Assembly (NCBI GenBank): GCA_902594825.1
Contig: CACJNO010000009.1
Coordinates: forward strand, 1 to 32,688
Direction of reading: 5' to 3'
DNA: 32,688 nucleotides
Source: an uncultured Pelagibacteraceae bacterium
GTDB taxonomy: Bacteria > Pseudomonadota > Alphaproteobacteria > Pelagibacterales > Pelagibacteraceae
Shown: positions 1-9,213 of the stretch, in pieces
Position numbering within the stretch: the stretch's first letter is position 1
How the letters are laid out: each line of letters starts with the position of its first letter
The notes under the pieces: generated by a model
Databases searched by the model: none
Seen by the model: only the letters and a program-made list of their open reading frames with translations
Told to the model about the DNA's origin: nothing
Made by a program: the position numbers and the translations under genes

Positions 1-120
1 ATAAACAAACAAGCCAGAAATAAATTAACTAGGGGCAGAAAAGTAAAAATTTCTGGATTTAAAAAAGCAATTGTAACTTTGAAAAAAGGTCAAAGTATTG
101 ATTTAACAACAGGAATTTAA
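1..120 (+). CDS. rplW: 50S ribosomal protein L23 (3' end only)
   Basis: The window opens inside this gene. The last 39 codons are present and end in TAA, two bases before the rplB start. The residues GRKVKISGFKKAIVTLKKG followed by a short tail match the C-terminal end of bacterial L23, and the position just before rplB is the standard S10-operon order. L23 sits at the exit of the ribosomal peptide tunnel and is the docking point for trigger factor and SRP. The N-terminal part lies outside the window. Confidence 0.85.
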   Translation: MNKQARNKLTRGRKVKISGFKKAIVTLKKGQSIDLTTGI

Positions 121-122
121 AA

Positions 123-962
123 ATGGCACTGAAAACTTTTAAACCTTATACTAAATCAACTAGGGGTACAATTTTAGTTGATCGAACTGGCCTTTGGAAA
201 GGTAAGCCTTTTAAATCTTTAGTGTCCCCAAAAAATTCTATGAAAGGTAGAAACAATAATGGTCATATTACTTCAACAAATCGAGCTGGTGGTCATAAAA
301 AGATGTACAGACATGTTGATTTTTATAGAAAAAAATTTGATATGACAGCAGTCGTAGAGAGAATTGAGTATGACCCTAATAGATCCTGTTATATAATGTT
401 AGTCAAATTTGAAGATAATTCACATGCTTACTATTTAGCTCCTCAAAAAATTAAAGTTGGTGATAAAATTGAAAATGGATCAAAAAAAGAGATTAAAATT
501 GGTAATTGTATGCCATTACAAGATATCCCAGTTGGAATAGATATTCATAATGTTGAAATACAACCTGGTGCTGGTGGTAAAATAGCTAGGTCAGCTGGAA
601 CCTCAGTCACTATTAGTGGTTTAGATGGAAATTATAGTTTGATTAAATTAAATTCTGGTGAAGTTAGAAAGATTGATTCTCGATCTTTAGCTACAATAGG
701 TGTTTTGAGCAATCCAGATCAAAAAAATATTAAGATAGGAAAAGCTGGAAGATCCAGATGGCTTGGGAGAAGACCTCATACTAGAGGAGTTGTAAAAAAT
801 CCAGTTGATCACCCTCATGGTGGTGGTGAAGGTAAAAGTGCAGGAGGAAGACATCCAGTTTCACCTACAGGTCAATCTGCCAAAGGTCTTAAAACTAGAG
901 ATAACAAAAGAACAGATAAATTTATAATCAAAAGAAGAAACAAAAGGAAGGATACTAAATAA
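123..962 (+). CDS. rplB: 50S ribosomal protein L2
   Basis: Full-length L2 of 279 residues, close to the usual 273-280. L2 binds 23S rRNA near the peptidyl transferase centre and is needed for subunit joining. The N-terminal [11 protein letters not shown] stretch (residues 51-60) and the C-terminal [12 protein letters not shown] motif are present. His230 corresponds to the conserved His229 of E. coli L2. The stop codon shares one base with the rpsS start (TAATG), so the two genes are probably translationally coupled. Confidence 0.97.
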   Translation: MALKTFKPYTKSTRGTILVDRTGLWKGKPFKSLVSPKNSMKGRNNNGHITSTNRAGGHKKMYRHVDFYRKKFDMTAVVERIEYDPNRSCYIMLVKFEDNSHAYYLAPQKIKVGDKIENGSKKEIKIGNCMPLQDIPVGIDIHNVEIQPGAGGKIARSAGTSVTISGLDGNYSLIKLNSGEVRKIDSRSLATIGVLSNPDQKNIKIGKAGRSRWLGRRPHTRGVVKNPVDHPHGGGEGKSAGGRHPVSPTGQSAKGLKTRDNKRTDKFIIKRRNKRKDTK

Positions 963-1264
963 TGTCAAGAGCGGTTTGGAAAGGACCTTTTGTTGAAGAA
1001 AGTTTAATGAAAAAGGTGGATAAATATAAAATTGATCCAAAAAAAATTCCTATAAAAACTTGGTCAAGGAAATCTACTATAATACCAGATTTTGTTGGTG
1101 TAAGTTTTTTAATCTATAACGGTAAAAAATTTATTCCTATAACAATTTCAGAAGATATGGTTGGACATAAGTTAGGTGAGTTTGCACCTACAAGAACTTT
1201 TTTTGGTCACACACCTGCTGACAAAAAAGCTGCTAAACCTGCTGAAGGAGAAGAAAAAAAATAA
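962..1264 (+). CDS. rpsS: 30S ribosomal protein S19
   Basis: S19 forms a complex with S13 in the head of the small subunit and contacts the A-site tRNA region. The N-terminus [14 protein letters not shown] and the block [16 protein letters not shown] are diagnostic. At 100 residues it is slightly longer than the usual 92. The extra length is a charged Lys/Ala/Glu tail from about residue 86. The start overlaps the rplB stop by one base, and rplV follows after two bases. Confidence 0.96.
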   Translation: MSRAVWKGPFVEESLMKKVDKYKIDPKKIPIKTWSRKSTIIPDFVGVSFLIYNGKKFIPITISEDMVGHKLGEFAPTRTFFGHTPADKKAAKPAEGEEKK

Positions 1265-1266
1265 TT

Positions 1267-1665
1267 ATGGCTAAGAAAAAAAAAATAAATAAAGATGATA
1301 AAAAGTTAATTAGATCGATAAACAGTAATGTACGTTCTAGTGTCAGAAAATTAAATCCAATTTTAAAGGGCATAGTTGGTAAAAAAGTAGACATGGCTAT
1401 TAGAGATTTACAGTTTTCGGAAAAAAGAATTACAAGAGATATCAGAAAAACTTTAAATTCTGCGATTGCTAATGCAGAAAATAATTTTCAATATGATATT
1501 GATAAATTAATAGTTAAAGAAGCTTACTGTGGAAAAAAGATAATTATGAAAAGATTTAGACCTAGAGCTAAAGGCAGAGCGGCACCAATATTAAAACCTT
1601 ATTCAAGTGTTACAATAATATTATCAGAAAAAAAGAAAATGGAGGCTCATGGGTCAAAAAGTTAA
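1267..1665 (+). CDS. rplV: 50S ribosomal protein L22
   Basis: L22 lines the nascent-peptide tunnel with its long beta-hairpin. The hairpin motif [10 protein letters not shown] is at residues 96-105. The protein has 132 residues against about 110 in E. coli. The surplus is a lysine-rich N-terminal extension of about 15-20 residues and a short C-terminal tail. Its last 17 bases overlap the start of rpsC in another frame, so the final residues are encoded by the rpsC start region. Confidence 0.95.
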   Translation: MAKKKKINKDDKKLIRSINSNVRSSVRKLNPILKGIVGKKVDMAIRDLQFSEKRITRDIRKTLNSAIANAENNFQYDIDKLIVKEAYCGKKIIMKRFRPRAKGRAAPILKPYSSVTIILSEKKKMEAHGSKS

Positions 1666-2329
1666 TCCTGTAGGTTTTAGACTAGGAATAAATAGAGGAT
1701 GGGACTCTGTTTGGTTTGCTCGAAAAAAAGATTTTGGAAATTACCTAATCGAGGATTTTAAGATAAGGGAATATATTAAAAAAAATGTGATTAACTCAGG
1801 TGTTTCTAAGGTAATGATCGAAAGAACTTCAAATAAATGTTATGTAACAATTTATACATCTAGACCTGGTTTTGTAATTGGAAAAAAAGGAAGTGATATA
1901 GATAAGATTAAAAACAACCTATCAAAACTTACTACTAATGAAGTCGCTTTAAATATTAAAGAAGTTAAAAAACCTGAGACAAATGCTTACTTAGTTGCAG
2001 AAAATATTGCCCAACAATTAGTTAAAAGAATTTCATATAGACGTGCAATGAAAAGAGCAATGCAATCTTGTCTTAGACTAGGTGCCAAAGGCATAAAAGT
2101 TTCTATTAGTGGTAGATTGGGTGGAAATGAAATTGCAAGAACAGAGTGGTTAAGAGATGGTAGCATACCCTCGCACACATTGAGAGCAGATATTGATTAT
2201 GCTGAAGCTGAGGCTTTAACTACTTATGGAATCATTGGAATTAAAGTCTGGATTTATAAAGGAGAAGTTTTTGCAAAAGAATTTAGTCAGGAAACAAACA
2301 AAATAATGACAAAAGAGGTTAAAAAATAA
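1649..2329 (+). CDS. rpsC: 30S ribosomal protein S3
   Basis: S3 lies at the mRNA entry channel of the 30S subunit and has helicase-like activity. The start [13 protein letters not shown] is the universal S3 N-terminus, which fixes the start inside the rplV 3' end. A strong Shine-Dalgarno GGAGG lies at 1641-1645, only three bases before the ATG. The KH domain loop GKKG is at residues 78-81, and the C-terminal [14 protein letters not shown] block is intact. Length is 226 residues, normal for the family. Confidence 0.97.
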   Translation: MGQKVNPVGFRLGINRGWDSVWFARKKDFGNYLIEDFKIREYIKKNVINSGVSKVMIERTSNKCYVTIYTSRPGFVIGKKGSDIDKIKNNLSKLTTNEVALNIKEVKKPETNAYLVAENIAQQLVKRISYRRAMKRAMQSCLRLGAKGIKVSISGRLGGNEIARTEWLRDGSIPSHTLRADIDYAEAEALTTYGIIGIKVWIYKGEVFAKEFSQETNKIMTKEVKK

Positions 2330-2330
2330 A

Positions 2331-2741
2331 ATGCTTCAACCAGTTAGAACAAAGTGGAGAAAAGCTCACAAAGGCAGAATAAGTGGAACAGCTTCTAGAG
2401 CCAACTTTATTAATTATGGTTCTTATGCATTAAAAGCATTATCTCCAGATAGAGTTACAGGTAAACAGATTGAAGCTGCAAGGGTAGCTCTTACTAGACA
2501 CATGAAAAGACAAGGAAGAGTTTGGACTAGGATTTTTCCAAATATACCAGTTTCTAAAAAACCTATTGAGGTTCGAATGGGTAAAGGTAAAGGCTCTCCT
2601 GAATATTATGCATGCAGAGTTAAACCGGGGAGAATTTTATTTGAAGTTGATGGAGTTTCCGAACAAATTGCAAAAGAAGCTTTATATAAAGCCTCAGCTA
2701 AATTACCAATAAAAACAAAAACTATTAAAAGATTTGCATAA
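2331..2741 (+). CDS. rplP: 50S ribosomal protein L16
   Basis: L16 organises the tRNA-binding region of the large subunit near the A and P sites. The [14 protein letters not shown] block near the N-terminus and the [19 protein letters not shown] block around residues 61-79 are typical. Length 136 matches the family. It begins one base after the rpsC stop, and rpmC follows directly. Confidence 0.96.
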   Translation: MLQPVRTKWRKAHKGRISGTASRANFINYGSYALKALSPDRVTGKQIEAARVALTRHMKRQGRVWTRIFPNIPVSKKPIEVRMGKGKGSPEYYACRVKPGRILFEVDGVSEQIAKEALYKASAKLPIKTKTIKRFA

Positions 2742-2742
2742 A

Positions 2743-2934
2743 ATGAAAAAACAAGAAATTAAAAAATTATCAAAAGATGAAATTTTAAAAAATATAGATA
2801 AATATAAAAAAGATTTATTTAATTTTAGATTTCAAAAAATTAATTCGCAGATCACAAATCCTGCTAAAATTAATCATACTAAAAAAATAATAGCAAGATT
2901 AAAGACAAAATTAAAAGGAAAATTAAATGCCTAA
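2743..2934 (+). CDS. rpmC: 50S ribosomal protein L29
   Basis: Small all-helical protein of the large subunit located near L23 at the tunnel exit. The ATG at 2743 gives 63 residues, the normal size. An in-frame TTG at 2734 would add three residues inside rplP and is less likely. The [12 protein letters not shown] start and the [10 protein letters not shown] segment match L29. It overlaps the rpsQ start by eight bases. Confidence 0.93.
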   Translation: MKKQEIKKLSKDEILKNIDKYKKDLFNFRFQKINSQITNPAKINHTKKIIARLKTKLKGKLNA

Positions 2935-3163
2935 GAAAATATTAAGAGGTGTTGTTGTAAGTGATAAACCAAATAAGACTATTACTGTTATGGTTGAAAG
3001 AAAATATTCACACCCTCTTTTAAAAAAAGTAATCAAAGTGAGAAAAAAATATAATGCACATGATGAAAATAATAAATTTAAAACTGGGGATAAAGTTTCA
3101 ATAATTGAAAGTAAACCTTTTTCTAAAAATAAAAAATTTCAAGTAATGGAGAATCAAAAATAA
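2927..3163 (+). CDS. rpsQ: 30S ribosomal protein S17
   Basis: S17 is an early 16S rRNA-binding protein of OB fold. The sequence [16 protein letters not shown] and the following [11 protein letters not shown] stretch are characteristic. Length is 78 residues, normal. The start overlaps rpmC by eight bases, and the stop shares one base with the rplN start (TAATG). Confidence 0.95.
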   Translation: MPKKILRGVVVSDKPNKTITVMVERKYSHPLLKKVIKVRKKYNAHDENNKFKTGDKVSIIESKPFSKNKKFQVMENQK

Positions 3164-3531
3164 TGATACAAGTTCAAACAGAATTACAGGTAGCAGATAA
3201 CACAGGTGCAAAAAAAATTGAATGTATTAAAGTATTAGGTGGTTCTAAAAGAAGATATGCAAGTATAGGCGACACTATAGTAATATCGGTAAAAGAGGCA
3301 ATTCCCAAAGGTAAAGTTAAAAAAGGTTCTGTGCATAAAGCTGTAGTCGTTAGAGTTAAAAAAGGAATACATAGAGATGATGGTTCTAAAGTAAAATTTG
3401 ATAATAATGCAGCAGTTTTAGTTGATGAAAAAGGAGAACCTGTTGGAACAAGAATTTTTGGTCCAGTAACTAGAGAATTAAGAAATAGGGGTCAGATGAA
3501 AATTATTTCATTAGCACCAGAGGTTTTATAA
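3163..3531 (+). CDS. rplN: 50S ribosomal protein L14
   Basis: L14 forms part of intersubunit bridges on the large subunit. The signature [17 protein letters not shown] occurs near the N-terminus, and the family length of 122 residues is exact. The C-terminal [17 protein letters not shown] is typical. Both flanking junctions, with rpsQ and rplX, are one-base TAATG overlaps. Confidence 0.97.
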   Translation: MIQVQTELQVADNTGAKKIECIKVLGGSKRRYASIGDTIVISVKEAIPKGKVKKGSVHKAVVVRVKKGIHRDDGSKVKFDNNAAVLVDEKGEPVGTRIFGPVTRELRNRGQMKIISLAPEVL

Positions 3532-3779
3532 TGATCAAAAAGGGATTAAAAGTAAGAGTTTTAGCTGGTAAAGATAAAAAAAAAGAAGGTGAAGTTATTG
3601 AAATAGACAGATCCACTAACAGAGCAAAAATAAAAGATATTAATATGGTAAAAAAACACATTAAAACAACAAAAGAAAAAAAAGGTGGAATTGTTTCTAA
3701 AGAAAGTTTCATTCATATTTCAAATTTAAAATTAATTGATGAAAAAATTAAAACTAAAAAAATGGAGAATAAAAAATAA
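3531..3779 (+). CDS. rplX: 50S ribosomal protein L24 (short)
   Basis: L24 is an assembly-initiator protein of the large subunit with an N-terminal KOW motif. The KOW region ([20 protein letters not shown]) is followed by MVKKHIKTT, as in other L24 proteins. At 82 residues it is about 20 shorter than typical L24. The C-terminal part is abbreviated, consistent with genome streamlining. The gene is joined to rplN and rplE by one-base overlaps. Confidence 0.93.
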   Translation: MIKKGLKVRVLAGKDKKKEGEVIEIDRSTNRAKIKDINMVKKHIKTTKEKKGGIVSKESFIHISNLKLIDEKIKTKKMENKK

Positions 3780-4336
3780 TGACTCCGAGATTAAAAGATT
3801 TATACCTTAAAGAAATACAACCAGCTTTAAAGACACAATTTAATTTTAAAAATTTAAATATGGGACCAAAAATAGAAAAAGTTGTTCTAAATATGGGTCT
3901 TGGTTTAGATGGTAATGACACAAAAATTTTAAAATCATGTGAAGAAGATTTAGCTAAAATAACTGGTCAAAAACCTGTTGTTACTAAGTTTAAAAAATCT
4001 ATTTCTAACTTTAAAACTCGAAAAGGTACAAACGCTGGACTTAAAGTTACATTGAGAAAAAATAAAATGTATGAGTTTTTAGACAGATTAGTGAATATAG
4101 CATTACCAAGAATAAAAGATTTTAGAGGATTATCTTCAAAAGGATTTGATAAATTTGGAAATTATACTTTTGGTATCAAGGAACATATAATTTTTCCAGA
4201 GGTAAGTTTTGAAAGAGCAGACAAGGTAAGAGGACTAGATATTATTATTACAATATCTTCAAAAAATAAAGATCATAGTCTAGCTCTTTTAGAAAAATTA
4301 AATTTTCCATTTATTAAAAAAGGAGAAAATCAGTAA
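3779..4336 (+). CDS. rplE: 50S ribosomal protein L5
   Basis: L5 binds 5S rRNA and forms part of the central protuberance. The KIEKVVLNMGLG motif near residue 35, TGQKPVVTKFKKSI, and the C-terminal FPEVSFERADKVRGLDIII are diagnostic. Length 185 against 179 in E. coli is normal. It overlaps rplX and rpsN by one base each. Confidence 0.96.
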   Translation: MTPRLKDLYLKEIQPALKTQFNFKNLNMGPKIEKVVLNMGLGLDGNDTKILKSCEEDLAKITGQKPVVTKFKKSISNFKTRKGTNAGLKVTLRKNKMYEFLDRLVNIALPRIKDFRGLSSKGFDKFGNYTFGIKEHIIFPEVSFERADKVRGLDIIITISSKNKDHSLALLEKLNFPFIKKGENQ

Positions 4337-4641
4337 TGGCTAAACTAAGCTCAATAAATAAAAATAATAGAAGAATAAAACTTGCGAATAGGTTTTATAA
4401 GAAGAGAAAAAAATTAAAAGATATTATTATGAATAAAAAACTTTCATTAGAAGAAAGATTTAAAGCGCAGCAAAAATTATCAAAATTACCGAGAAATTCT
4501 GCAAAAAACAGAGTAATGAATAGATGTCAAATTACTGGGAGACCACATGGAGTTTATAGAAAATTAAAAATTTCAAGAATAGCATTAAGACAACTTGGTT
4601 TACAGGGTAAGATTCCAGGTTTAGTTAAATCAAGTTGGTAG
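4336..4641 (+). CDS. rpsN: 30S ribosomal protein S14 (zinc-free form)
   Basis: S14 is a late-assembly protein of the 30S head. At 101 residues it is the long form without the zinc ribbon: no CxxC pairs are present and a single Cys occurs in NRCQITGRPHG. The C-terminal SRIALRQLGLQGKIPGL is typical. An AGGAG Shine-Dalgarno (4321-4325) lies ten bases before the ATG, inside rplE. Confidence 0.95.
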   Translation: MAKLSSINKNNRRIKLANRFYKKRKKLKDIIMNKKLSLEERFKAQQKLSKLPRNSAKNRVMNRCQITGRPHGVYRKLKISRIALRQLGLQGKIPGLVKSSW

Positions 4642-4651
4642 AAAGGAATAT

Positions 4652-5047
4652 ATGAGTTTAAGTGATCCAATAGGCGATATGATAGCGAGAGTAAAAAATG
4701 CTCAAGCAAGAAATCACAAAAAAGTAGAGTTACCTTCATCAAATTTTAAAATGAAAATTGCTGGAATATTAAAGAATGAGGGATTTATTAATGATTTTAA
4801 AGTTAATACAGATAATAATAAATCTATTTTATCTTTGGATTTGAAATACCATTACGGAAACCCCGTAATAAGTGCCTTTGAAAGAGTATCAAAACCTGGA
4901 AGAAGAATTTTTTCAAGTGCAGATGGATTGCCAAAGATTAACAACGGTTTAGGAATAGCTATAATATCCACCCCTAAAGGTGTTATGACTGATATCGATG
5001 CCAGAAAACAAAGGGTTGGTGGGGAAATAATTTGTAAGGTCTTTTAA
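4652..5047 (+). CDS. rpsH: 30S ribosomal protein S8
   Basis: S8 binds the central domain of 16S rRNA and in E. coli also regulates the spc operon. The N-terminal DPIGDMIARVKNAQ and the C-terminal GLGIAIISTPKGVMTD followed by GGEIICKVF are diagnostic. Length is 131 residues. It is preceded by an AAGGAA-type ribosome binding site in the ten-base gap after rpsN. S8 autoregulation of this cluster is possible from family knowledge but was not seen in the sequence. Confidence 0.96.
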   Translation: MSLSDPIGDMIARVKNAQARNHKKVELPSSNFKMKIAGILKNEGFINDFKVNTDNNKSILSLDLKYHYGNPVISAFERVSKPGRRIFSSADGLPKINNGLGIAIISTPKGVMTDIDARKQRVGGEIICKVF

Positions 5048-5586
5048 TGTCTAAAATTGGTAAAATAAATATTTCTATTCCAGAAAAAGTGAAAGTTGCA
5101 CTAGCGGGAGATATCTTAAATATTGAGGGTCCTCTAGGTAAAAAGTCTTTAAATATCGATTTAGATATTTTTAACTTAGATATAAAAGATGGAAAAGAAA
5201 TTTTGATTAAACCAAAAAAAATTGACTCTAATACAAAAAGACTTTGGGGTATGAATAGAAGTTTAATAAACAATGCTGTAATTGGATCAAGCACAGGTTA
5301 TGAAAAAATTTTAGAATTAGTAGGAGTTGGATATAGAGCCTCACTAAAAGGAGAACAGTTAAATCTTCAATTAGGTTATAGTCATGATATAAATTTTAAT
5401 ATTCCTAAAGGTATTAAAATTACTGTTGAAAAACAAACGACATTAAAAATCAGTGGAGTTGATAAACAACAAGTAGGTGCCGTAGTGTCAAAGATTAAAA
5501 CTTTGAGAAAAATAGAGCCTTATAAGGGTAAGGGAATAAGAGAAAAAGGACAATATGTATTAAAGAAAGAAGGAAAGAAAAAGTAA
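5047..5586 (+). CDS. rplF: 50S ribosomal protein L6
   Basis: L6 sits near the sarcin-ricin loop and the factor-binding site. The N-terminal [16 protein letters not shown] and the C-terminal block [23 protein letters not shown] are typical. Length is 179 against 177 in E. coli. Its start overlaps the rpsH stop, and its stop overlaps the rplR start, each by one base. Confidence 0.96.
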   Translation: MSKIGKINISIPEKVKVALAGDILNIEGPLGKKSLNIDLDIFNLDIKDGKEILIKPKKIDSNTKRLWGMNRSLINNAVIGSSTGYEKILELVGVGYRASLKGEQLNLQLGYSHDINFNIPKGIKITVEKQTTLKISGVDKQQVGAVVSKIKTLRKIEPYKGKGIREKGQYVLKKEGKKK

Positions 5587-5942
5587 TGAAATTAAATACA
5601 AAAGAAAGAAAAAAATTTAGAGTTAGCAATAAACTTAAAAAATCATCACCAAAAGATAGATTTAGATTAAGTATTTCGAGGTCTTCGAAAAATATTTTTG
5701 CACAAATAATTGATGATAGTAAAAGTATTACTCTTTTGTCAGCATCGTCAATTGAAAAAAATGTTAAACAAAATAACAAAATTAATAAAACTGAATTGTC
5801 CAAGATTGTTGCTGAAAATCTTGCTAAGAAGGCACAGGAAAAAAATATTAAAAAAATATATTTTGATAGAGGTGTATACAAATATCATGGTAGAATTAAA
5901 GCTTTTGCAGAAACATTGCGTAAAAATGGAATGGAATTTTAA
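5586..5942 (+). CDS. rplR: 50S ribosomal protein L18
   Basis: L18 binds 5S rRNA together with L5. The [20 protein letters not shown] block and the C-terminal [26 protein letters not shown] are characteristic. Length 118 is normal. rpsE follows two bases after the stop codon. Confidence 0.95.
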   Translation: MKLNTKERKKFRVSNKLKKSSPKDRFRLSISRSSKNIFAQIIDDSKSITLLSASSIEKNVKQNNKINKTELSKIVAENLAKKAQEKNIKKIYFDRGVYKYHGRIKAFAETLRKNGMEF

Positions 5943-5944
5943 TT

Positions 5945-6460
5945 ATGGATAAAAATATTGAAAAAAAGAAAGATGATATAATCGAAAAATTAGTTCATAT
6001 TAACAGAATTACTAAAGTTGTTAAAGGTGGACGAAGATTTGGTTTTTCCGCTTTAGTTGTAGTTGGTAATCAAGCAGGTAAAATTGGTATTGCTCATGCA
6101 AAAGCTAAACAAGTACCTGATGCGATTAAAAAAGCTAATGAAATAGCTAGGCGAAAATTAACACATATACCTTTAAGAGAAGGTAGAACAATACACCATG
6201 ATGTCAAAGCAAAAGATGGTTCAGGAAAAATAGTTTTAAGAGCAGCATCAAAAGGTACAGGTATAATTGCTGGTGGTCCTGTTAGAGCTGTTTGTGAAGT
6301 TTTAGGCGTAAGAGATATTGTTGCTAAATCTATGGGCACTTCTAATGCTCATAATGTAATAAGAGCTACCATGAAAGCTTTATTAAAACAAAATTCACCT
6401 AAACAAATATCAAATATTAGAAATAAAAAGATTTCTGAAATAATAGAAAAAAGAGGATAA
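5945..6460 (+). CDS. rpsE: 30S ribosomal protein S5
   Basis: S5 contributes to decoding fidelity and to the mRNA entry channel. The double-stranded RNA-binding segment [21 protein letters not shown] near residue 20 and the [21 protein letters not shown] block are diagnostic. Length is 171 residues. The stop codon overlaps the rplO start by one base (TAATG), so the rpmD gene usually found here is absent. Confidence 0.96.
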   Translation: MDKNIEKKKDDIIEKLVHINRITKVVKGGRRFGFSALVVVGNQAGKIGIAHAKAKQVPDAIKKANEIARRKLTHIPLREGRTIHHDVKAKDGSGKIVLRAASKGTGIIAGGPVRAVCEVLGVRDIVAKSMGTSNAHNVIRATMKALLKQNSPKQISNIRNKKISEIIEKRG

Positions 6461-6912
6461 TGATTAGATTAAACAATAGATCAAAAATTAATAAAACTAA
6501 GATTAGAGTAGGTAGGGGTATAGGATCTGGGAAAGGAAAAACTTCAGGTAGAGGTGTAAAAGGCCAAAAATCAAGATCTGGAGTTTCAATCAAAAGTTTT
6601 GAGGGTGGTCAAATGCCTTTATATAGAAGATTACCTAAAAGAGGATTTAATCCAATTCTAAAAAAAAATATTGCAATTTTAAACTTAGATAAAATTCAAT
6701 CTTATATTGATAAAAAACATATTGATAAAAAAGAAATTATTAATTCTAGTTTACTTAAAAAGCTAAAATTAATTAATATTAGATCAATAAAATTAAAAAT
6801 TTTAGGATCAGGAGAAATTAAGGATAAAGTAAATATAGAGGCTGATTTAGCTTCTAAATCTGCAATAGATAAGCTTGAAAAAATTGGTGGTTCTATACAA
6901 ATTAAAAAATAA
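6460..6912 (+). CDS. rplO: 50S ribosomal protein L15
   Basis: L15 is a late-assembly large-subunit protein. The Gly/Lys-rich N-terminal segment [20 protein letters not shown] is the family signature, followed by [17 protein letters not shown]. Length is 150 residues, slightly above the usual 144. It directly follows rpsE with a one-base overlap and precedes secY by nine bases. Confidence 0.95.
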   Translation: MIRLNNRSKINKTKIRVGRGIGSGKGKTSGRGVKGQKSRSGVSIKSFEGGQMPLYRRLPKRGFNPILKKNIAILNLDKIQSYIDKKHIDKKEIINSSLLKKLKLINIRSIKLKILGSGEIKDKVNIEADLASKSAIDKLEKIGGSIQIKK

Positions 6913-6921
6913 TATCTTCGA

Positions 6922-8202
6922 ATGAGCAGTTCACAATCAAGTAACGATTTAAGAAATAGGATAATTTTTACAATTCTCTTACTTACAGTTTACAGATTTG
7001 GGACTTTTGTTCCTTTGCCAGGGATAGATCCTGAACAATTAAAAATTATGATGGAGGGTAATCAAAAAGGTTTACTTGGAATGTTTAACGTTTTTGCAGG
7101 AGGAGCAGTGAGTAGGATGGCGATATTTGCTTTAGGAATAATGCCATATATATCTTCATCAATTATTGTTCAACTTTTAACAGGTGTCTCAGATTATTTT
7201 AAAAACTTAAAGTCTCAAGGTGAAATAGGCAGATCAAAAATAACTCAAATTACTCGTTACGGTACAGTTTTGCTTGCAACAGTTCAAGGATATGGTCTTG
7301 CTGTTGGTTTAGAGTCTTCAGCAAATTTAGTTATTAATCCTGGTATATTCTTTAAAATTTCAACAGTTACGACAATTGTAGCTGGAACTATTTTTTTAAT
7401 GTGGTTAGGAGAACAAATTACTCAAAGAGGAATAGGAAATGGAATATCTCTTATTATTTTTGCTGGTATAGTAGCAGAAATACCAAGAGCTTTAGTAACA
7501 ACCTTTGAACTTGGTAGAACAGGAGCAATATCAACATTGATGATTTTATCAATATTCATATTATTGATTTTAGTTATTTTGTTTATTGTATTTATGGAAA
7601 GAGCTTTAAGAAAAATTTTAATTAATTATCCAAAACGACAAATGGGAAATAAAATGTATGGTGGAGAGTCTTCACACTTACCTTTAAAAATAAATCAAGC
7701 TGGAGTAATACCAGCAATTTTTGCCTCAGCATTATTATTATTACCTGTTACTTTCTCTAATTTTAATTTTTCTGAAAATGAAACGTTTTTAAATATAAGT
7801 TCTTATTTCACACAGGGACAACCTTTATATATGTTATTATATGCATCAGGAATAATATTTTTCACTTTCTTTTATACATCAATCACATTTAATCCTAACG
7901 AAACTGCAGAAAATTTAAGAAAATATGGTGGTTTCATTCCAGGAATAAGACCAGGGGAGAGCACAGCTTTGTATATTGAAAATATTTTAACTAAATTAAC
8001 TACAATAGGAGCTTTATATTTAACTCTAGTTTGTTTAATGCCAGAATTCTTGATAGCAAATTATCCAATACCGTTTTATCTTGGTGGTACATCTATTTTA
8101 ATTGTTGTAGTTGTAGCAATAGATACAGTTACACAAATTCAAACAAGATTAATGAGTTCTCAATATGAACAATTAATTAAAAAAACTAAATTTGGTAGAT
8201 AA
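6922..8202 (+). CDS. secY: Protein translocase subunit SecY
   Basis: Channel-forming subunit of the SecYEG complex in the inner membrane. It carries exported and membrane proteins, such as the signal-peptide proteins encoded later in this window. The product has 426 residues and about ten hydrophobic segments. The motifs VYRFGTFVPLPGID at the N-terminus, ALGIMPYISSSIIVQLL, GIGNGISLIIFAGIV and NPNETAENLRKYGGFIPGIRPG are all SecY hallmarks. It lies between rplO and adk, as in most alphaproteobacteria. Confidence 0.97.
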   Translation: MSSSQSSNDLRNRIIFTILLLTVYRFGTFVPLPGIDPEQLKIMMEGNQKGLLGMFNVFAGGAVSRMAIFALGIMPYISSSIIVQLLTGVSDYFKNLKSQGEIGRSKITQITRYGTVLLATVQGYGLAVGLESSANLVINPGIFFKISTVTTIVAGTIFLMWLGEQITQRGIGNGISLIIFAGIVAEIPRALVTTFELGRTGAISTLMILSIFILLILVILFIVFMERALRKILINYPKRQMGNKMYGGESSHLPLKINQAGVIPAIFASALLLLPVTFSNFNFSENETFLNISSYFTQGQPLYMLLYASGIIFFTFFYTSITFNPNETAENLRKYGGFIPGIRPGESTALYIENILTKLTTIGALYLTLVCLMPEFLIANYPIPFYLGGTSILIVVVVAIDTVTQIQTRLMSSQYEQLIKKTKFGR

Positions 8203-8208
8203 TAAAAA

Positions 8209-8772
8209 GTGAATTTGATTTTATTTGGACCTCCAGGAGCTGGAAAAGGTACTCAAGCAAAATATTTAGTTAATAAGTTAAATAATTTTCAAATTTCAAC
8301 TGGAGATATATTAAGAAATGAAATCAAACAAAATTCAACAATTGGAAAAAAGATAATTACTGACATGAACGATGGTAATTTTGTAAGTGATGACATAGTA
8401 AATAAACTTATAAAAGATATTGTTTTCGATCCAAAAAAAAAAGATAAATTAATTTTTGATGGATATCCTCGATCTGTAACTCAGGCTAAAAATTTAGATT
8501 TATTGTTAAATGAAACTAATCAAAAAATAGATTTCATTTTTTTTTTAAATGTAAGTAAGGAAACAATAATAAAAAGAATTGAAAAAAGAAAAATTTTAGA
8601 AGATAGATCAGATGACGAGTTGAATATTATTGTTAAAAGATATGACGCTTATATGCAAACAACCCGACCCGTATTAGATTTCTATTCTAAAAATCCAAAT
8701 TTTTATGAAATAGATGGATCTTTAAAAATTGAAGAAATAACCGCTAAAATCAACAGTTTTATCAATGTTTAA
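8209..8772 (+). CDS. adk: Adenylate kinase, short-LID form
   Basis: Catalyses ATP + AMP = 2 ADP in the cytoplasm. The P-loop GPPGAGKGTQ is at residues 7-16. FQISTGDILRNEI and the FDGYPRS block for AMP binding follow. At 187 residues it is the short type: after KRIEKRKILEDRSDD there is no zinc-binding or extended LID domain. The start is GTG at 8209, because the next Met lies well inside the conserved domain. A run of ten A (8433-8442) sits in the frame and leaves it intact. The gene lies six bases after secY. Confidence 0.95.
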   Translation: MNLILFGPPGAGKGTQAKYLVNKLNNFQISTGDILRNEIKQNSTIGKKIITDMNDGNFVSDDIVNKLIKDIVFDPKKKDKLIFDGYPRSVTQAKNLDLLLNETNQKIDFIFFLNVSKETIIKRIEKRKILEDRSDDELNIIVKRYDAYMQTTRPVLDFYSKNPNFYEIDGSLKIEEITAKINSFINV

Positions 8773-8776
8773 GACG

Positions 8777-8804
8777 TTGACTTTAAAAGATCTTCTTATA
8801 TAAA
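8777..8804 (+). promoter_or_regulatory. Candidate sigma70 promoter for rpsM-rpsK-rpoA-rplQ
   Basis: A -35 TTGACT (8777-8782) and a -10 TATAAA (8799-8804) are separated by 16 bases in the 55-base gap between adk and rpsM. This is the longest gap in the ribosomal cluster. Transcription would start near 8811, leaving a leader of about 17 bases before the rpsM ATG. The match is good, but no experiment supports it and AT-rich DNA yields chance -10 boxes. Confidence 0.55.
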
Positions 8805-8827
8805 AGGCTGAAAATTATCACTTATTT

Positions 8828-9211
8828 ATGGCTCGTATTGCAGGTATAAACATTCCACAAAATAAATTAGTCCACGTAGGTTTGACTTATATATATGGTA
8901 TAGGTGATAAGTTTTCAAATCAGATATGTTCTGCTTTGAAATTTCCAAAAAACAAGAGGGTAAATGAACTAACCGATGACGAAATTTTAAAGATAAGAGA
9001 ATTTATTGATCAAAATTATAAAGTCGAAGGTGATTTGAGAAGAGACTATTCTTTGAGTATAAAAAGACTTATTGATCTTGCTTGTTATAGAGGAAGTAGA
9101 CATAGAAAAAAATTGCCAGTTCGGGGTCAAAGAACAAGATGTAATGCTAGAACAAGAAAAGGTAAAGCAATAGCAATTGCAGGAAAAAAATTAACACCAC
9201 TTAAGAAATAA
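8828..9211 (+). CDS. rpsM: 30S ribosomal protein S13
   Basis: S13 contacts P-site tRNA and forms bridges to the large subunit. The N-terminal [26 protein letters not shown] and the C-terminal [22 protein letters not shown] are diagnostic. Length is 127 residues, slightly longer than 118 in E. coli. It begins the alpha-operon portion behind a candidate promoter. rpmJ (L36) is not present upstream, where adk occupies the position. Confidence 0.96.
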   Translation: MARIAGINIPQNKLVHVGLTYIYGIGDKFSNQICSALKFPKNKRVNELTDDEILKIREFIDQNYKVEGDLRRDYSLSIKRLIDLACYRGSRHRKKLPVRGQRTRCNARTRKGKAIAIAGKKLTPLKK

Positions 9212-9213
9212 TT

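Noticed and set aside
4983-5881. Antisense open frames opposite rplF and rplR
   Set aside because: They lie wholly inside clear ribosomal protein genes, lack recognisable domains and are explained by AT-rich codon use.
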